Source: Nonomuraea polychroma
Lineage (GTDB): Bacteria > Actinomycetota > Actinomycetes > Streptosporangiales > Streptosporangiaceae
Direction of reading: 5' to 3'
Assembly: GCF_004011505.1 (NCBI RefSeq)
Contig: NZ_SAUN01000001.1
Span: forward strand, 8,273,501-8,337,500
Length of the DNA: 64,000 bases
Below the pieces are notes generated by a model. It ran no database searches, was not told the origin of the DNA, and saw only the letters and a program-made list of their open reading frames with translations. Shown here one piece after another: positions 1 through 8,223 of this stretch. Made by a program: the position numbers and the translations under genes. Numbering within the stretch: the first letter of the stretch is position 1; every line of letters begins with the position of its first letter.

Positions 1-837
1 ATACCGGTGGGCACGGTCGGACTGATCGGGTGCGAGGCGATGGCCGCGTCCTGGTGGCGCAGGCTGCGTTCGACGCTGCCGGGACACGACCTGGTCGACG
101 CCGACCATCTGGCCCGGCAGGTGCGAAGGATCAAGAGCCCGGCCGAGCTCAGCCTGTTGCGCGCCTCGGGAGCACTCGGCCAGCGGGCGATGGCGGCCGC
201 TCAGGACGCGGCCACGCCTGGGACCACGGAGGCCGAGGTGGCAGCGGCTGCGATCGCCGAGATCGTCCGGGCCGGCGGCGCCTACTACGGGATGGGTATC
301 TCGTCGGGTGCCGAGTCCCACACCTTCGCCGCCTCCGGCCCCGCCCCCTACTCCGCCGACCGCAGGCTGTCCGCAGGCGATCTCCTCAGAATCGACCTGT
401 ACGGGTCGGTGCACGGTTACCTGTTCGATCTCGCCCGTACCTGGATCGTCGGCACGGAACCGACAACGGAGCAGCGGCGACTGCTGGACGCGGTGCGCGA
501 CAGCGTGCATGCCGGGATCGAGATGCTGCGGCCAGGGCGACCGATCGGGGAGGTGGCGCGGCGCTGCCAGAAGGTGTTCGAACGGTCGGAGTTCGTGGCC
601 CATCACGGGCTTCCCGGATCGGAGATGGGAGGGGCTTGGGGGCACGGGCTCGGGTTGTCGTTCGAGCCGCCCTGGGTGACCGAGGACGGACCTGACGCGA
701 GCGAGCGACTCGAGGCCGGTATGTGTCTGGCGCTGGAGCGCAGGATCGCCATGCCTTCGGTCGGCGACGCCAATTACGAGGACGACGTCATCATCACCGA
801 CTCCGGTCCCGAGCTGATCACCTCCGACCCTCGTTGA
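1..837 (+). CDS. M24 family metallopeptidase (Xaa-Pro aminopeptidase-like), 5' end cut by window
   Basis: The open frame runs in from the window edge, so the N-terminus is missing. The remaining ~276 residues carry a creatinase/aminopeptidase 'pita-bread' fold. Counted from the GTG at 7, the likely metal ligands are D130 (in LLRIDLYG), D141 (in YLFDLARTW), H213 (in WGHGLGLSFE), E244 (in LALERR) and E258 (in ANYEDDVIIT), which is the full M24 set. Members hydrolyse N-terminal Xaa-Pro bonds or related amide substrates in the cytoplasm using two metal ions. The substrate cannot be told from the sequence. Family-length proteins have an N-terminal domain of about 130 residues, most of which lies outside the window. 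Confidence 0.8.
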   Translation: MPVGTVGLIGCEAMAASWWRRLRSTLPGHDLVDADHLARQVRRIKSPAELSLLRASGALGQRAMAAAQDAATPGTTEAEVAAAAIAEIVRAGGAYYGMGISSGAESHTFAASGPAPYSADRRLSAGDLLRIDLYGSVHGYLFDLARTWIVGTEPTTEQRRLLDAVRDSVHAGIEMLRPGRPIGEVARRCQKVFERSEFVAHHGLPGSEMGGAWGHGLGLSFEPPWVTEDGPDASERLEAGMCLALERRIAMPSVGDANYEDDVIITDSGPELITSDPR

Positions 838-1315
838 ACAAGTACACCACCATCCCGTACGTATGCCCCACGCCCCCACCCGCTGGTCTATCGAGCCACG
901 GCGATGGCCTGTAGGTTCTTTCCCCCGTTGCCACGGAGCTGAGCGCCCGACCGGAGGTCGGTGGCGGCGGCGACCCGGGCATCGCAGATCTGCGTCGTAT
1001 CCCAAGCCTGCCGCCGCGCACGACAGCCCGTAGTTCCGCCAGGGAAGCCGGCGTCATCAGGACACGGTTCCGCCCTCCGGCTCGTCTGTGCAAGTCGCTC
1101 CACGCCGGGTTGGAGGCGACCAGCTTCGTGGCCTCCGCCAGCGAGCAGCCCAGCAGGTCGATGACCGCACGGATGCAGTCGACCGGCGTGAACCCATTCC
1201 TTCTCATGGACTCGATCAGCACGTCGATATGGCCAGCGTCGGGAGGAGAACCCTGCGTATTCCTGGAGCAGGATGGCCGCGCCTCCCGATCCGAGCGATC
1301 CGCGTGCTCTGCCAC
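818..1315 (-). CDS. Hypothetical protein with ribosomal L7/L12 C-terminal-like motif, probably degraded
   Basis: Residues ~31-76 (about 1088-1225 on the minus strand) contain a short alpha-beta segment with GFTPVDCIRAV and LAEATKLVASNPAW. This matches the L7/L12-C-terminal-like motif found in many small actinobacterial proteins of unknown role. The remainder is low-complexity, and the frame runs over the end of the convergent peptidase gene, so the 3' half is probably not native. The start is uncertain because no good ribosome binding site precedes the ATG. It may be a relic rather than an active gene. Confidence 0.35.
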   Translation of the reverse strand: MAEHADRSDREARPSCSRNTQGSPPDAGHIDVLIESMRRNGFTPVDCIRAVIDLLGCSLAEATKLVASNPAWSDLHRRAGGRNRVLMTPASLAELRAVVRGGRLGIRRRSAMPGSPPPPTSGRALSSVATGERTYRPSPWLDRPAGGGVGHTYGMVVYLFNEGRR

Positions 1316-1398
1316 TCGCAGTGCCGAAGATCGTGATGTCCGACAAAGTCACCTGCCCGTTTGCAGATGGTCACCTCCGCCAATATTTCATTTCTGGG

Positions 1399-2448
1399 TC
1401 AGCTCGCGGCACGGTCACCGAGCGGGCGGCGGCGCAATGCGGGGTCGGTCAGGGGCGCGGGGCTCCAGAGGCCGACAGGGTGGTAGACGTTGGTGCCGGG
1501 CGGCACGAGCTCGTCGATCCGGTCGAGCACGGTGTCGTCGAGCATCAGCGAGGCGCCCTTCAGCAAGCCGTCCAGCTGCTCCATCGTGCGCGGGCCGAGG
1601 ATGACCGAGGTGACCGCCGGGTGTGACGCGGCGAAGGCGACGGCCAGCGCCGGCAGGGTGCAGCCGAGCTCGTCCGCCAGCTTCACCAGCTCCTCGACGA
1701 TCTCCAGCTTGGCTGCGTTGACCGGGATAGACGGGTCGAACCGTTCTGGCGCGCGCGCGGCGCGGCCCCGCGACATGTCGACCTGCTGCCCCCTGCGGTA
1801 ACGGCCGGTCAGGAACCCCCAGCCCAGCGGGCTGTAGGTGAGCACGCCCATGCCGAGCCGCTGCGCCGTGGGAAGGACGTCGCCCTCGATGCCGCGGGCC
1901 AGGATGTTGTACGGCGGCTGCTCGGTGCGGAACCGGTACAAGCCGCGCTGCCGGGCCACGTGGTAGGCCTCGACCGTCTCGTGCGCCGGGAAGGCCGAGC
2001 TGCCGAAGGCCCGGATTTTGCCCTGCCGTACCAGATCGGTCAGTGCGGAGAGGGTCTCCTCGATGTCGGTCCGGTGGTCGGGGCGGTGGATCTGGTAAAG
2101 GTCGATCCAGTCGGTGCGCAGCCGCTTGAGACTCGCCTCGACCTCGCGCATGATCCAACGCCGCGAGTTGCCGCTGCGGTTGGGCCCCTCCCCCATCTGG
2201 AAGTGCACCTTCGTCGCCAGCACCACCTCGTCTCGCCGGCCCTGCAGCGCCTTGCCCACGATCTCCTCGGATTCGCCCGCCGAGTACATGTCAGCCGTGT
2301 CGACGAAGTTGATCCCGTGGTCGAGGGCGGTGTGGATGATGCGGATGCTGTCATCGTGGTCGGGGTTGCCGGCCGAGCCGAACATCATGGTGCCGAGGCA
2401 GTGGGTGCTGACCTCGATACCAGTGCCGCCGAGGATGCGATATCTCAT
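1399..2448 (-). CDS. Aldo/keto reductase
   Basis: 349 aa, the usual length for this family, which reduces aldehydes and ketones with NADPH. The catalytic tetrad is visible: D50 and Y55 (VDTADMY), K80 (LATKVH) and H121 (YQIHRPD). The C-terminal half has the cofactor-binding pattern (YSPLGWGFLTGRY, then SVILGPRTMEQL). It resembles the YhdN/Tas-like branch. The gene is divergent from a MerR regulator, and its promoter lies in the 49-bp gap. The predicted transcription start is within 2-3 nt of the ATG, so the mRNA is probably leaderless. By context the enzyme is probably induced by a MerR-sensed electrophile or xenobiotic; the ligand is unknown. Confidence 0.9.
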   Translation of the reverse strand: MRYRILGGTGIEVSTHCLGTMMFGSAGNPDHDDSIRIIHTALDHGINFVDTADMYSAGESEEIVGKALQGRRDEVVLATKVHFQMGEGPNRSGNSRRWIMREVEASLKRLRTDWIDLYQIHRPDHRTDIEETLSALTDLVRQGKIRAFGSSAFPAHETVEAYHVARQRGLYRFRTEQPPYNILARGIEGDVLPTAQRLGMGVLTYSPLGWGFLTGRYRRGQQVDMSRGRAARAPERFDPSIPVNAAKLEIVEELVKLADELGCTLPALAVAFAASHPAVTSVILGPRTMEQLDGLLKGASLMLDDTVLDRIDELVPPGTNVYHPVGLWSPAPLTDPALRRRPLGDRAAS

Positions 2449-2456
2449 ACTTCGGA

Positions 2457-2487
2457 ACCGTAGAATCTAGAGCCGACTCTAGGTCAA
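2457..2487 (-). promoter_or_regulatory. MerR-type promoter/operator for the aldo/keto reductase
   Basis: On the minus strand TTGACC (2487-2482) and TACGGT (2462-2457) are separated by exactly 19 bp, the stretched spacer typical of MerR-controlled promoters. A perfect palindrome, CTAGAG-CCGA-CTCTAG (2467-2482), fills that spacer. A start site about 7 nt past the -10 would fall at ~2450, next to the ATG at 2448. On the plus strand TAGAAT (2461-2466) could serve as a -10 for merR itself. Binding is inferred, not shown. Confidence 0.75.
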
Positions 2488-2497
2488 ACTGGGCCAC

Positions 2498-2893
2498 ATG
2501 TCGGGTTTGAGCATCGGCCAGGTCGCCGAGCGCACCGGGCTCAGCGTGCACACACTCCGGTTCTACGAGCGGGAGGGGCTGCTGGCCCAGCCGGTACGGC
2601 GGGGAACCGCAGGGCACCGGGTCTACAGCGAGGGTGACGTCGACTGGCTGGGCGTTTGCATTCGGCTGCGGGCCTCCGGCATGCCCCTGACCGACATCCG
2701 GCGCTACACCGAGCTCGTCAGGGCGGGCCAAGGCAACGAGGTGGAACGGCTGGAGGTGTTGCGCGAACATCGGGAACGGGTGCTCGCCCAGATGCATGAA
2801 CTCAACGAGTGCCTCAAGCTGATCACCCACAAGGTGGCCGTCTACGAGGGCCGTCTGGGTTTGCGGGACAACGTCACAGATTGTGCGCCCTAA
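2498..2893 (+). CDS. MerR family transcriptional regulator
   Basis: 131 aa. An N-terminal winged helix (SIGQVAERTGLSVHTLRFYE) is followed by the wing and the FYEREGLL/YSEGDVDWL region. A long helix (about residues 80-115) would form the antiparallel dimerisation coiled coil. The C-terminus is short, with a single Cys near the end and another in NECLKL. That is not the metal-binding loop of CueR/MerR, so the effector is unlikely to be a soft metal and is more probably a small organic molecule. It is divergent from the aldo/keto reductase and very likely its regulator through the palindrome at 2467-2482. Confidence 0.9.
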   Translation: MSGLSIGQVAERTGLSVHTLRFYEREGLLAQPVRRGTAGHRVYSEGDVDWLGVCIRLRASGMPLTDIRRYTELVRAGQGNEVERLEVLREHRERVLAQMHELNECLKLITHKVAVYEGRLGLRDNVTDCAP

Positions 2894-2924
2894 GCCTATG
2901 GAGGCCCTGTGTCGTTCCGCCGGA

Positions 2925-3240
2925 GCGTTGGCTTCGGCGCTACCTGGCCTGACGCCGGCGCGCTTGGCTGCTGCCAGGTCGTGCTCGAGCGTCGCGATGT
3001 TGTCGGCGATCTGCTGCCAGTCCTCGGGGGTCATGCCCGGGGCGCGTTCGGCGTACTGCACCCGTTGAGGTGTGTCGCCCCACCGGTCACGGCGCCCGCG
3101 GCTTCGATCATGCGATCGACCGCATCAACCACGCCAACCGTCGAAGGTGCGTGACGTGGCCGGGGGACCGTGAACAAGTCGATGAAGCCGAGCCCGCGGG
3201 TCCAGAAATCCACGGAGGCGGCCAGGTCTGACGTCGGCAC
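2925..3240 (-). pseudogene. Relic of a VOC (glyoxalase/bleomycin resistance) family gene
   Basis: The minus strand from about 3240 encodes TSDLAASVDFWTRGLGFIDL, a characteristic N-terminal beta-alpha unit of VOC proteins. The homology stops after about 30 residues and the frame ends at 3031. In another frame (about 3061 leftward) a second plausible piece, YAERAPGMTPEDWQQIADN, continues. No complete VOC domain can be read. I interpret this as one gene, or two neighbouring genes, broken by deletion and frameshift. The stretch 3241-3400 holds nothing I recognise. Confidence 0.5.
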
Positions 3241-3416
3241 GGTGGGGTTCCAGCGCCGGCCATGCGTGCCGTGTCAGCGGCCGCGTCAGCACGGCGACGG
3301 CCCGATATCAGAGGGGTCGGCGATCGTAAATGCCATGAACGGCGCGGCGGTCACGGCCACGAGGCCAGGGCCACCGGGCACCAGCGAACCCACCTCTCAC
3401 AAAGGAGCACACCATC

Positions 3417-3821
3417 ATGGCCATCACCCTCTCCGAGCAGGACCAGCACACCCTCCGCACCGCCGCCTGGGGCGCCGTCTCCCTGATCACCGCCGCCGGC
3501 GCCGCCGGCTCCCCGCACAAGGCCGCCACCCAGGCCTCCATCGCCCTGACCTCCGCCACCGGCGTCGTCGGGCACGTGCTCACCAAGGCGCCCAAGGGCC
3601 TGTACGACAGCAAGACCACCGCCGCCCTCGCCGACCAGGTGCTGCCCGCCCTGACCGCCTCCATGACCCTGCTCCAGCAGCTGGATGCTGCCGAGGCCGA
3701 CAACTTCCGCCGCACCGTTCTCGTCGCCATCGAGGCCGCCGGCCACGGCCAGAAGAGCGAGCCCAGCCCGACCATGGCCGAGATGGCCCGCAAGATCACC
3801 GCGGCTCTCGACGCCGCCTGA
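3417..3821 (+). CDS. Conserved hypothetical actinobacterial protein
   Basis: 134 aa, mostly helical, alanine-rich and soluble, with no clear transmembrane helix or signal peptide. AAAGGAG at 3401-3407 lies 9 nt before the ATG and is a strong ribosome binding site. A perfect-stem hairpin follows the stop codon, so the gene looks intact and singly transcribed. I cannot assign a domain. The central stretch (residues ~20-60) could be a shallow amphipathic membrane-associated region. Function unknown. Confidence 0.7.
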   Translation: MAITLSEQDQHTLRTAAWGAVSLITAAGAAGSPHKAATQASIALTSATGVVGHVLTKAPKGLYDSKTTAALADQVLPALTASMTLLQQLDAAEADNFRRTVLVAIEAAGHGQKSEPSPTMAEMARKITAALDAA

Positions 3822-3835
3822 TGGGATGTCAGCCT

Positions 3836-3872
3836 CGTGTCACAGAGGTCCGCTTCGAACCCCTGTGACACG
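3836..3872 (+). terminator. Hairpin terminator after the 134-aa gene
   Basis: Two 14-nt arms, 3836-3849 and 3859-3872, pair fully with one G-U wobble around a 9-nt loop, starting 15 nt after the stop codon. There is no U tract, as is usual for actinobacterial terminators. Confidence 0.65.
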
Positions 3873-4105
3873 ACGGCGTGCGCACGATCAACGGTGACGG
3901 GACGGCCCATTCACGCGGTCGGGGTTCGGCTCTTCGATCGGGGTCCGGCCGAAAATCGTTTGCCTCGCGTGGTGGGCTCGGGGAATGTGGTGTCCATGAG
4001 GCTCTGACGGACAGCACCGCTATTTCGAGCATTTCGAGATGCCACGGCGCTCACTCGCCGCCGTGCTGCCGCATGCCCACATCCTGTTCAGCGAAGAGAG
4101 CGTCT

Positions 4106-5266
4106 TTGTCTCAGCAACACTCCCCGCCTCCGGCCGCTGCGGCCACGGTCACCGTGTTCGCCTCCCCCACGAGCTGGATCGAGTCCGATGCCGTCGCGCA
4201 GTGCCACCAGGTGGCCGCCCTCGACGGCATGATGCACGTCGCCGCCATGCCCGACCTGCACCCCGGCAAGGGCGCCCCCATCGGCGCCGCCATGACGTCG
4301 ACCGTCCTTTACCCGTTCCTGGTGGGCTCCGACATCGGTTGCGGCATCGCCGTGTTCCCCATCAAGCTCAAGCGCGCCATCCCCGAGAAGCTCGCCGCCC
4401 GCTTCCCCGATCTCGATCGTGCACTGGACCCTGAGCAGGATGCCGACGATCCCGCCTGGGCCGTGGTGAAGGGCGACATCCCCGCAGGTCACGTCGAGGG
4501 TCTCGGGACGGTCGGCCGGGGCAACCACTTCGTGGAGCTGGCGCGGATCGGGAGCGTCTTCGAGCCGGAGCACGCGAGCCGGCTCGGGCTCGACGCCGGC
4601 GACCTGGTGCTCATCGTCCACAGCGGTTCCCGAGGGCTGGGCGAGCGGATCCTGCGGGCGCACACCGAGGTGCACGGCGCCGGCCCTGCCCCTGATCCCG
4701 GCGCCTACCTGGCGATGCATGACCAGGCCGTACGCTGGGGGTCGCTCAACCGGCGGCTGCTGGCCGCCCGGGTCGCCCATGCCCTGGGGGCCGAGCCCAC
4801 CGAGCCGATCGTCGACCAGTGCCACAACCTGGTCGAGGTCCGCGACGGCATCTACCTGCACCGCAAGGGGGCGGCGCCGGGTGATGGCCGTGACGTGCTC
4901 ATCGCCGGTACGCGAGGCACCCCGTCCTACCTCGTGGCAGGCCACGCCGGGCCGGACGCCGGCCATTCCGTGGCCCACGGCGCGGGCCGCAAGATGTCCC
5001 GTGCGGACGCCCTGCGCCGGGGAAAGGCCAAGCACACGGTCGAGGAGCTGCGCCGCACGCCCATGGGGTCGCTGGTGGTGTGTGGCGACCGGCAGTTGCT
5101 GTTCGAGGAGGCGCCCACGGCCTACAAACGCATCGAGCAAGTGATCGACGACCTCGTCCACCATGACCTGGCCACGCCCGTGGCCACCACGATCCCGCTG
5201 GTCACGTACAAGACCGCTGACCAGAGAGACCACCGGGAGCACCGCCGTAAGCGGGGGCGGTCGTGA
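4106..5266 (+). CDS. rtcB: RtcB-family RNA ligase (RtcB2 type, paired with PrfH)
   Basis: GTP-dependent RNA ligase that joins 2',3'-cyclic phosphate or 3'-phosphate ends to 5'-OH ends. Visible motifs, in order: DLHPGKG and GSDIGCG (Mn-binding Asp and Cys), GRGNHFVEL, HSGSRGLG, and HGAGRKMSR, whose His is the guanylylated residue in the family. From TTG 4106 (GAAGAG seven nt upstream) the product is 386 aa, matching the shorter RtcB2 branch. An ATG at 4073 is possible but lacks a ribosome site, and the frame open back to 3878 is not conserved in character. It overlaps prfH by 4 nt (GTGA), so the two are translationally coupled. By family precedent the pair repairs RNA or ribosomes cut by ribotoxic nucleases. 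Confidence 0.88.
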   Translation: MSQQHSPPPAAAATVTVFASPTSWIESDAVAQCHQVAALDGMMHVAAMPDLHPGKGAPIGAAMTSTVLYPFLVGSDIGCGIAVFPIKLKRAIPEKLAARFPDLDRALDPEQDADDPAWAVVKGDIPAGHVEGLGTVGRGNHFVELARIGSVFEPEHASRLGLDAGDLVLIVHSGSRGLGERILRAHTEVHGAGPAPDPGAYLAMHDQAVRWGSLNRRLLAARVAHALGAEPTEPIVDQCHNLVEVRDGIYLHRKGAAPGDGRDVLIAGTRGTPSYLVAGHAGPDAGHSVAHGAGRKMSRADALRRGKAKHTVEELRRTPMGSLVVCGDRQLLFEEAPTAYKRIEQVIDDLVHHDLATPVATTIPLVTYKTADQRDHREHRRKRGRS

Positions 5267-5925
5267 GCGTCCACCTGCTCCTGTCCGCCGGGCGCGGCCC
5301 GCAGGAGTGCGCCTGGGCCCTGGCCCGGCTGCTGCACCGCCTGGAAGCCGACGCCACCCAGCAGGATCTGGAGACCCACCGGGCCGACACCGTTCCCGGC
5401 GACCGGCCGGGCACCTACCGGTCGGTCCTCATTCGCATCACCGGAGCCGGCGCCGAGGCGTTCGCCGCCTCGTGGACCGGAACCCTGTGCTGGCATGCCC
5501 CCAGCCCCTACCGTGCCGGCACCGGCCGCAAGAACTGGTACGTCATCGCCCAACCGTGCCAGGTCGACACCCCGCGCACGACGTTCACGGAAGCAGACGT
5601 CGACATCGTCGCCTGCCGCACCGGCGGCCCCGGCGGCCAGCATCGCAACAAAGCCAGCACGGCCGTACGAGCGACCCACCGCCCCACCGGGATCGTCATC
5701 GTGGTCGACACCGAGCGGCAGTTCAGCCTCAACCGCCGCATCGCCCTGCGGCTGCTGCGAGAGCGTATCGAGCACGGCGACGAGGTGGCGGAGCGCGCCG
5801 TCACCGCCGCCCGCCGGCGCATCCATGACGAACTCGTACGCGGCAACCCCACCCGCGTCGAACGCCCCGAGGCACCGGAACAGGACCAGACTCCACAGGT
5901 GCCGACGCGCCGGCGACGGCGGTGA
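5263..5925 (+). CDS. prfH: Peptide chain release factor H (PrfH)
   Basis: 220 aa, much shorter than RF1/RF2. It keeps the peptidyl-tRNA hydrolysis domain with GGPGGQHRNK (GGQ motif, about residues 124-133) and a basic C-terminal tail (PTRRRRR), but lacks the stop-codon-reading domains. PrfH proteins are encoded with RtcB2, and the pair is thought to act on stalled ribosomes with damaged 16S rRNA: PrfH releases the nascent peptide while RtcB2 reseals the RNA. Start GTG 5263 overlaps the rtcB stop codon. The stretch 5926-6055 after it contains only a loose hairpin. Confidence 0.88.
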   Translation: MSVHLLLSAGRGPQECAWALARLLHRLEADATQQDLETHRADTVPGDRPGTYRSVLIRITGAGAEAFAASWTGTLCWHAPSPYRAGTGRKNWYVIAQPCQVDTPRTTFTEADVDIVACRTGGPGGQHRNKASTAVRATHRPTGIVIVVDTERQFSLNRRIALRLLRERIEHGDEVAERAVTAARRRIHDELVRGNPTRVERPEAPEQDQTPQVPTRRRRR

Positions 5926-6055
5926 GTCGCGGCCCTTGCGTAAGTGCGGGCCCGTGCGGAAACGCCGCGACGGTCGTTCTCCCGGCCCAGCCGGCGGATG
6001 TACTTCGATCCGGTGTGAGAAAGCAGGCGACTCAGCCTCGCAGGCCGTCCCATGA

Positions 6056-6286
6056 CTACCGGGGGATGCTCAGGCCCTCCGGTACGTCGTCCGCGGACTC
6101 CGGACAACGGGCCATGGCCGGGGTGGTGGCCCAGGCGAAGGAGTCGTGCAACACCTGCCGGAGCGGCTCCCCCGTGGTCAGCCCCACGTCCTCGAGAGCC
6201 TGGTCGAAGCAGGCGATCGCGCGGCGATCCATCTCCTCGTGCGGCCGTTGCCGCTGTGCATGCGCACGACGGACGTCAACCGGTCA
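6056..6286 (-). pseudogene. Relic of a globin-like (group II truncated haemoglobin) gene, C-terminal part
   Basis: The minus frame reads through RRAIACFDQALEDVGL, LRQVLHDSFAWATT and SADDVPEGLSIPR before a TAG at 6056-6058. This resembles the C-terminal helices of actinobacterial group II truncated globins, in which IPR is followed by Trp; here a TAG replaces a TGG-like codon. No start or N-terminal haem-pocket helices are found, and the frame begins inside the end of the neighbouring phosphatase gene. I treat it as a 5'-deleted relic. The family match is from memory of the pattern only. Confidence 0.4.
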
Positions 6287-7528
6287 GATGTTGACCTCGG
6301 CGAGGTGGTCGGCGGTCCCGCCGCACCATTCGACCAGGAAGATGCTCGCGTCATCAGTTGTCGTCCCCTTCCTCTGGCGCATCAGTGTGTGAGAAAGGCT
6401 TCGTACCATCTGCTGCACGGTTCTCGTCATGGGCCCGACGTGCTCGATGGTGTTGATCAGACGTTTTTCGCCGAACTGCTCACCGCCGCTCTCGTGCTCT
6501 TCGACGAGACCATCGGTGTAGAACAGCACCCGATCGTGACGCACGAGCTGGCGCGTGTTGATCTGCGGGGCGGCACCGCCAAAGCCGACCGGTAGGGTGC
6601 CCGCACCCTCCAACGCCTCGATGACCCTGTTATCGCGGATCAGCAACGGCGCCGGGTGCCCTGCGTTGACCCATTCCAAGGAACCCGACCCGATGTCCAG
6701 ACGCGCCATCTGTGCCGTGACGAACTGGTCGGGGCCGAACTGTTCGTTGATGGCGGTATCCATGAATTCGTACAATTCGGCAAGCCCGACGTTGGCCCGC
6801 CTGGCGTGCCGGTAGGCGCCAATGGCCACGGTCGCCAGCACGGCGGCGTTCAGGCCATGGCCCATCGCGTCGATGACGGCCATGTGCAGGATTTCGTCGT
6901 TGAGAGCGTAGTCCAAGCTGTCCCCGGCGACGTCGTAGGCGGGCTCCATGATTCCGGCGACCGCGACCTGCGGGATGGCCATGGACAACGGGGGCAACAG
7001 CGACCACTGGATCTCCGCGGACACGCTCATCGGCTCGCGGCGCCGTGCCCGGAAGAACTGGTCTGTATAGCTGTTCTTCGTGACGAGCATATCGGCGACC
7101 AGGCCGGCCAGCCGTCGCAGCAATCGGCGGTCGTCGTCGTCGACCCTGCTGAGGGTCAGTGCCATCACCCCGACCTCGTCACTGCCGTCAAGCAGCGGCA
7201 GGAACATCCGGATGCCGTCGGCCACCGGATGTTCCACCCTCGTCTCGCTGACAAAAGCCTCACCTGCCCATGTCCCGTCAATGGGCAGGGGATCGCCGCC
7301 CTTGAGCCCCCTGCCCGGCAGCGGCACCAACATCACCTGGTCATAGTCCTGCAGCAGGATCGACACATCCCGGCCACCGATCCTGCGCACCTCCTCCGCC
7401 ACCAGCGGAGCGATGAGCTGTGGTGGCATAGCGTGAGCCCGGTCCAGCAACTGCCCCAGCAGCCGCTCGCCGAAGCCTTCTGACCGGTCCACCACAACCT
7501 TGCGGCTCTCCGGCACACGTCCCGTCAT
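6284..7528 (-). CDS. GAF-SpoIIE (PP2C-type) serine phosphatase
   Basis: 414 aa. Residues ~25-160 form a GAF-like sensor domain and ~175-405 a SpoIIE/RsbU phosphatase domain. The metal-binding acidic residues are seen in AGDSLDY (a variant of GGDWYD), VIDAMGHGL, FYTDGLVEE and TTDDASIFLV. Such proteins dephosphorylate anti-sigma-factor antagonists in partner-switching stress or development pathways. No STAS antagonist or kinase partner is next to it; a STAS relic lies at 58.3 kb. The GGDW-to-AGDS change in the first motif keeps the Asp but may alter activity. GGGGGAA about 10 nt before the ATG could be the ribosome site. Confidence 0.88.
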   Translation of the reverse strand: MTGRVPESRKVVVDRSEGFGERLLGQLLDRAHAMPPQLIAPLVAEEVRRIGGRDVSILLQDYDQVMLVPLPGRGLKGGDPLPIDGTWAGEAFVSETRVEHPVADGIRMFLPLLDGSDEVGVMALTLSRVDDDDRRLLRRLAGLVADMLVTKNSYTDQFFRARRREPMSVSAEIQWSLLPPLSMAIPQVAVAGIMEPAYDVAGDSLDYALNDEILHMAVIDAMGHGLNAAVLATVAIGAYRHARRANVGLAELYEFMDTAINEQFGPDQFVTAQMARLDIGSGSLEWVNAGHPAPLLIRDNRVIEALEGAGTLPVGFGGAAPQINTRQLVRHDRVLFYTDGLVEEHESGGEQFGEKRLINTIEHVGPMTRTVQQMVRSLSHTLMRQRKGTTTDDASIFLVEWCGGTADHLAEVNI

Positions 7529-7666
7529 GACTGATCGGTTCCCCCGTACTAGATTCCCTCGCTGCCGGCATCCGGCTTTGACCCGACACCGGCCTCCTTT
7601 TTGCGCGGGTGGCGGAGGACACCGTCCGGTTGGCCAATGTCAGGTCATGGTGGGGCAGCACGCCCG

Positions 7667-7927
7667 CTACAGGTACTGGCCCGCCTCGGCGCTGTCTGTC
7701 TTCGACACACGGGCCGACACCACATTGGCGAGGTTGATGACCACGCCGTGCACGTCGGCTTCACGGTCGTATCTCGCCCGCATCAACACCAGGCTGCGCC
7801 GCTCGTCCACAGCACGAGCGATCGCCGCCACCGCCTCCGGCTCCCCGTCGAAGTCCCCGCTCATCACGGAGACGTCTTCACCGCCCATCAGGCGGAATCG
7901 AATGATCAACGCGACGTTCTCCGACAC
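7667..7927 (-). CDS. Small conserved hypothetical protein (86 aa)
   Basis: Start chosen at GTG 7927, preceded by AAAGGAG about 8 nt upstream; the longer frame to 8041 has no such signal. The 86-aa product begins with a beta strand (NVALIIRFRLMGG), then SGDFDGEPEAVAAIARAVDE and a basic strand. It looks like a small alpha-beta fold without catalytic motifs. A truncated copy exists at 57.0-57.2 kb, where the first ~33 residues and a downstream segment are kept. In both places an integrase relic lies just upstream, so the gene may once have travelled with a mobile element. Function unknown. Confidence 0.6.
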   Translation of the reverse strand: MSENVALIIRFRLMGGEDVSVMSGDFDGEPEAVAAIARAVDERRSLVLMRARYDREADVHGVVINLANVVSARVSKTDSAEAGQYL

Positions 7928-8054
7928 GGCCGGCTCCTTTCGCCAGAATCCGCAAGGAGCACCTGCCCAGCGTCGAACCATGTAGGCAGCGGGGGGTTCT
8001 GAGCCGCGGTCGCCTTGGCTTCGATCTGCAAGCGGACTCACGGTGATCAGATCT

Positions 8055-8150
8055 TCACCGCCGGACCAGCTGGGCGACGAAGGTGTGCCGGCCTAGGTGA
8101 GCGGCGGGCTTCTCGTCCAGGCCCGCGCTCCTGCCGACCGCGATGAGGGC
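8055..8150 (-). pseudogene. Relic of a tyrosine recombinase catalytic domain
   Basis: On the minus strand the peptide AGLDEKPAAHLGRHTFVAQL is followed by VRR and a stop. HLGRHTF matches the conserved H-x-x-R box of phage-type integrases (usually HxLRHTFAT). Nothing upstream provides the rest of the domain and the C-terminal Tyr is absent, so only a 30-residue scrap remains. It lies 127 bp upstream of the 86-aa gene start, mirroring the arrangement at 57.2-57.6 kb. Confidence 0.5.
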
Positions 8151-8189
8151 CACGGCCGCGGCAGGTCGCTGGGCTGACCTACGCGGCGA

Positions 8190-8215
8190 GCGGCGGGCCC
8201 CGGAGAGCCCGCCGC
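8190..8215 (-). terminator. Hairpin terminator after the 141-aa gene
   Basis: Perfect 9-bp GC stem (GCGGCGGGC, 8190-8198, with 8207-8215) and an 8-nt loop, beginning 8 nt past the stop of the leftward gene at 8224. Confidence 0.65.
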
Positions 8216-8223
8216 CTGTTGGG

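Noticed and set aside
3836..3872. GGTTCGAA inside the hairpin on the minus strand looked like a tRNA T-loop
   Set aside because: The flanking arms pair with each other as one long stem; no tRNA body is present, so I call it a terminator.
3878..4105. N-terminal extension of the rtcB frame back to 3878
   Set aside because: The extra ~76 residues are low-complexity, overlap the region after the terminator, and exceed the usual RtcB2 length.
5926..5971. 8-bp arms GTCGCGGC/GCCGCGAC after prfH as a terminator
   Set aside because: The loop of about 30 nt makes it too loose to call with confidence.
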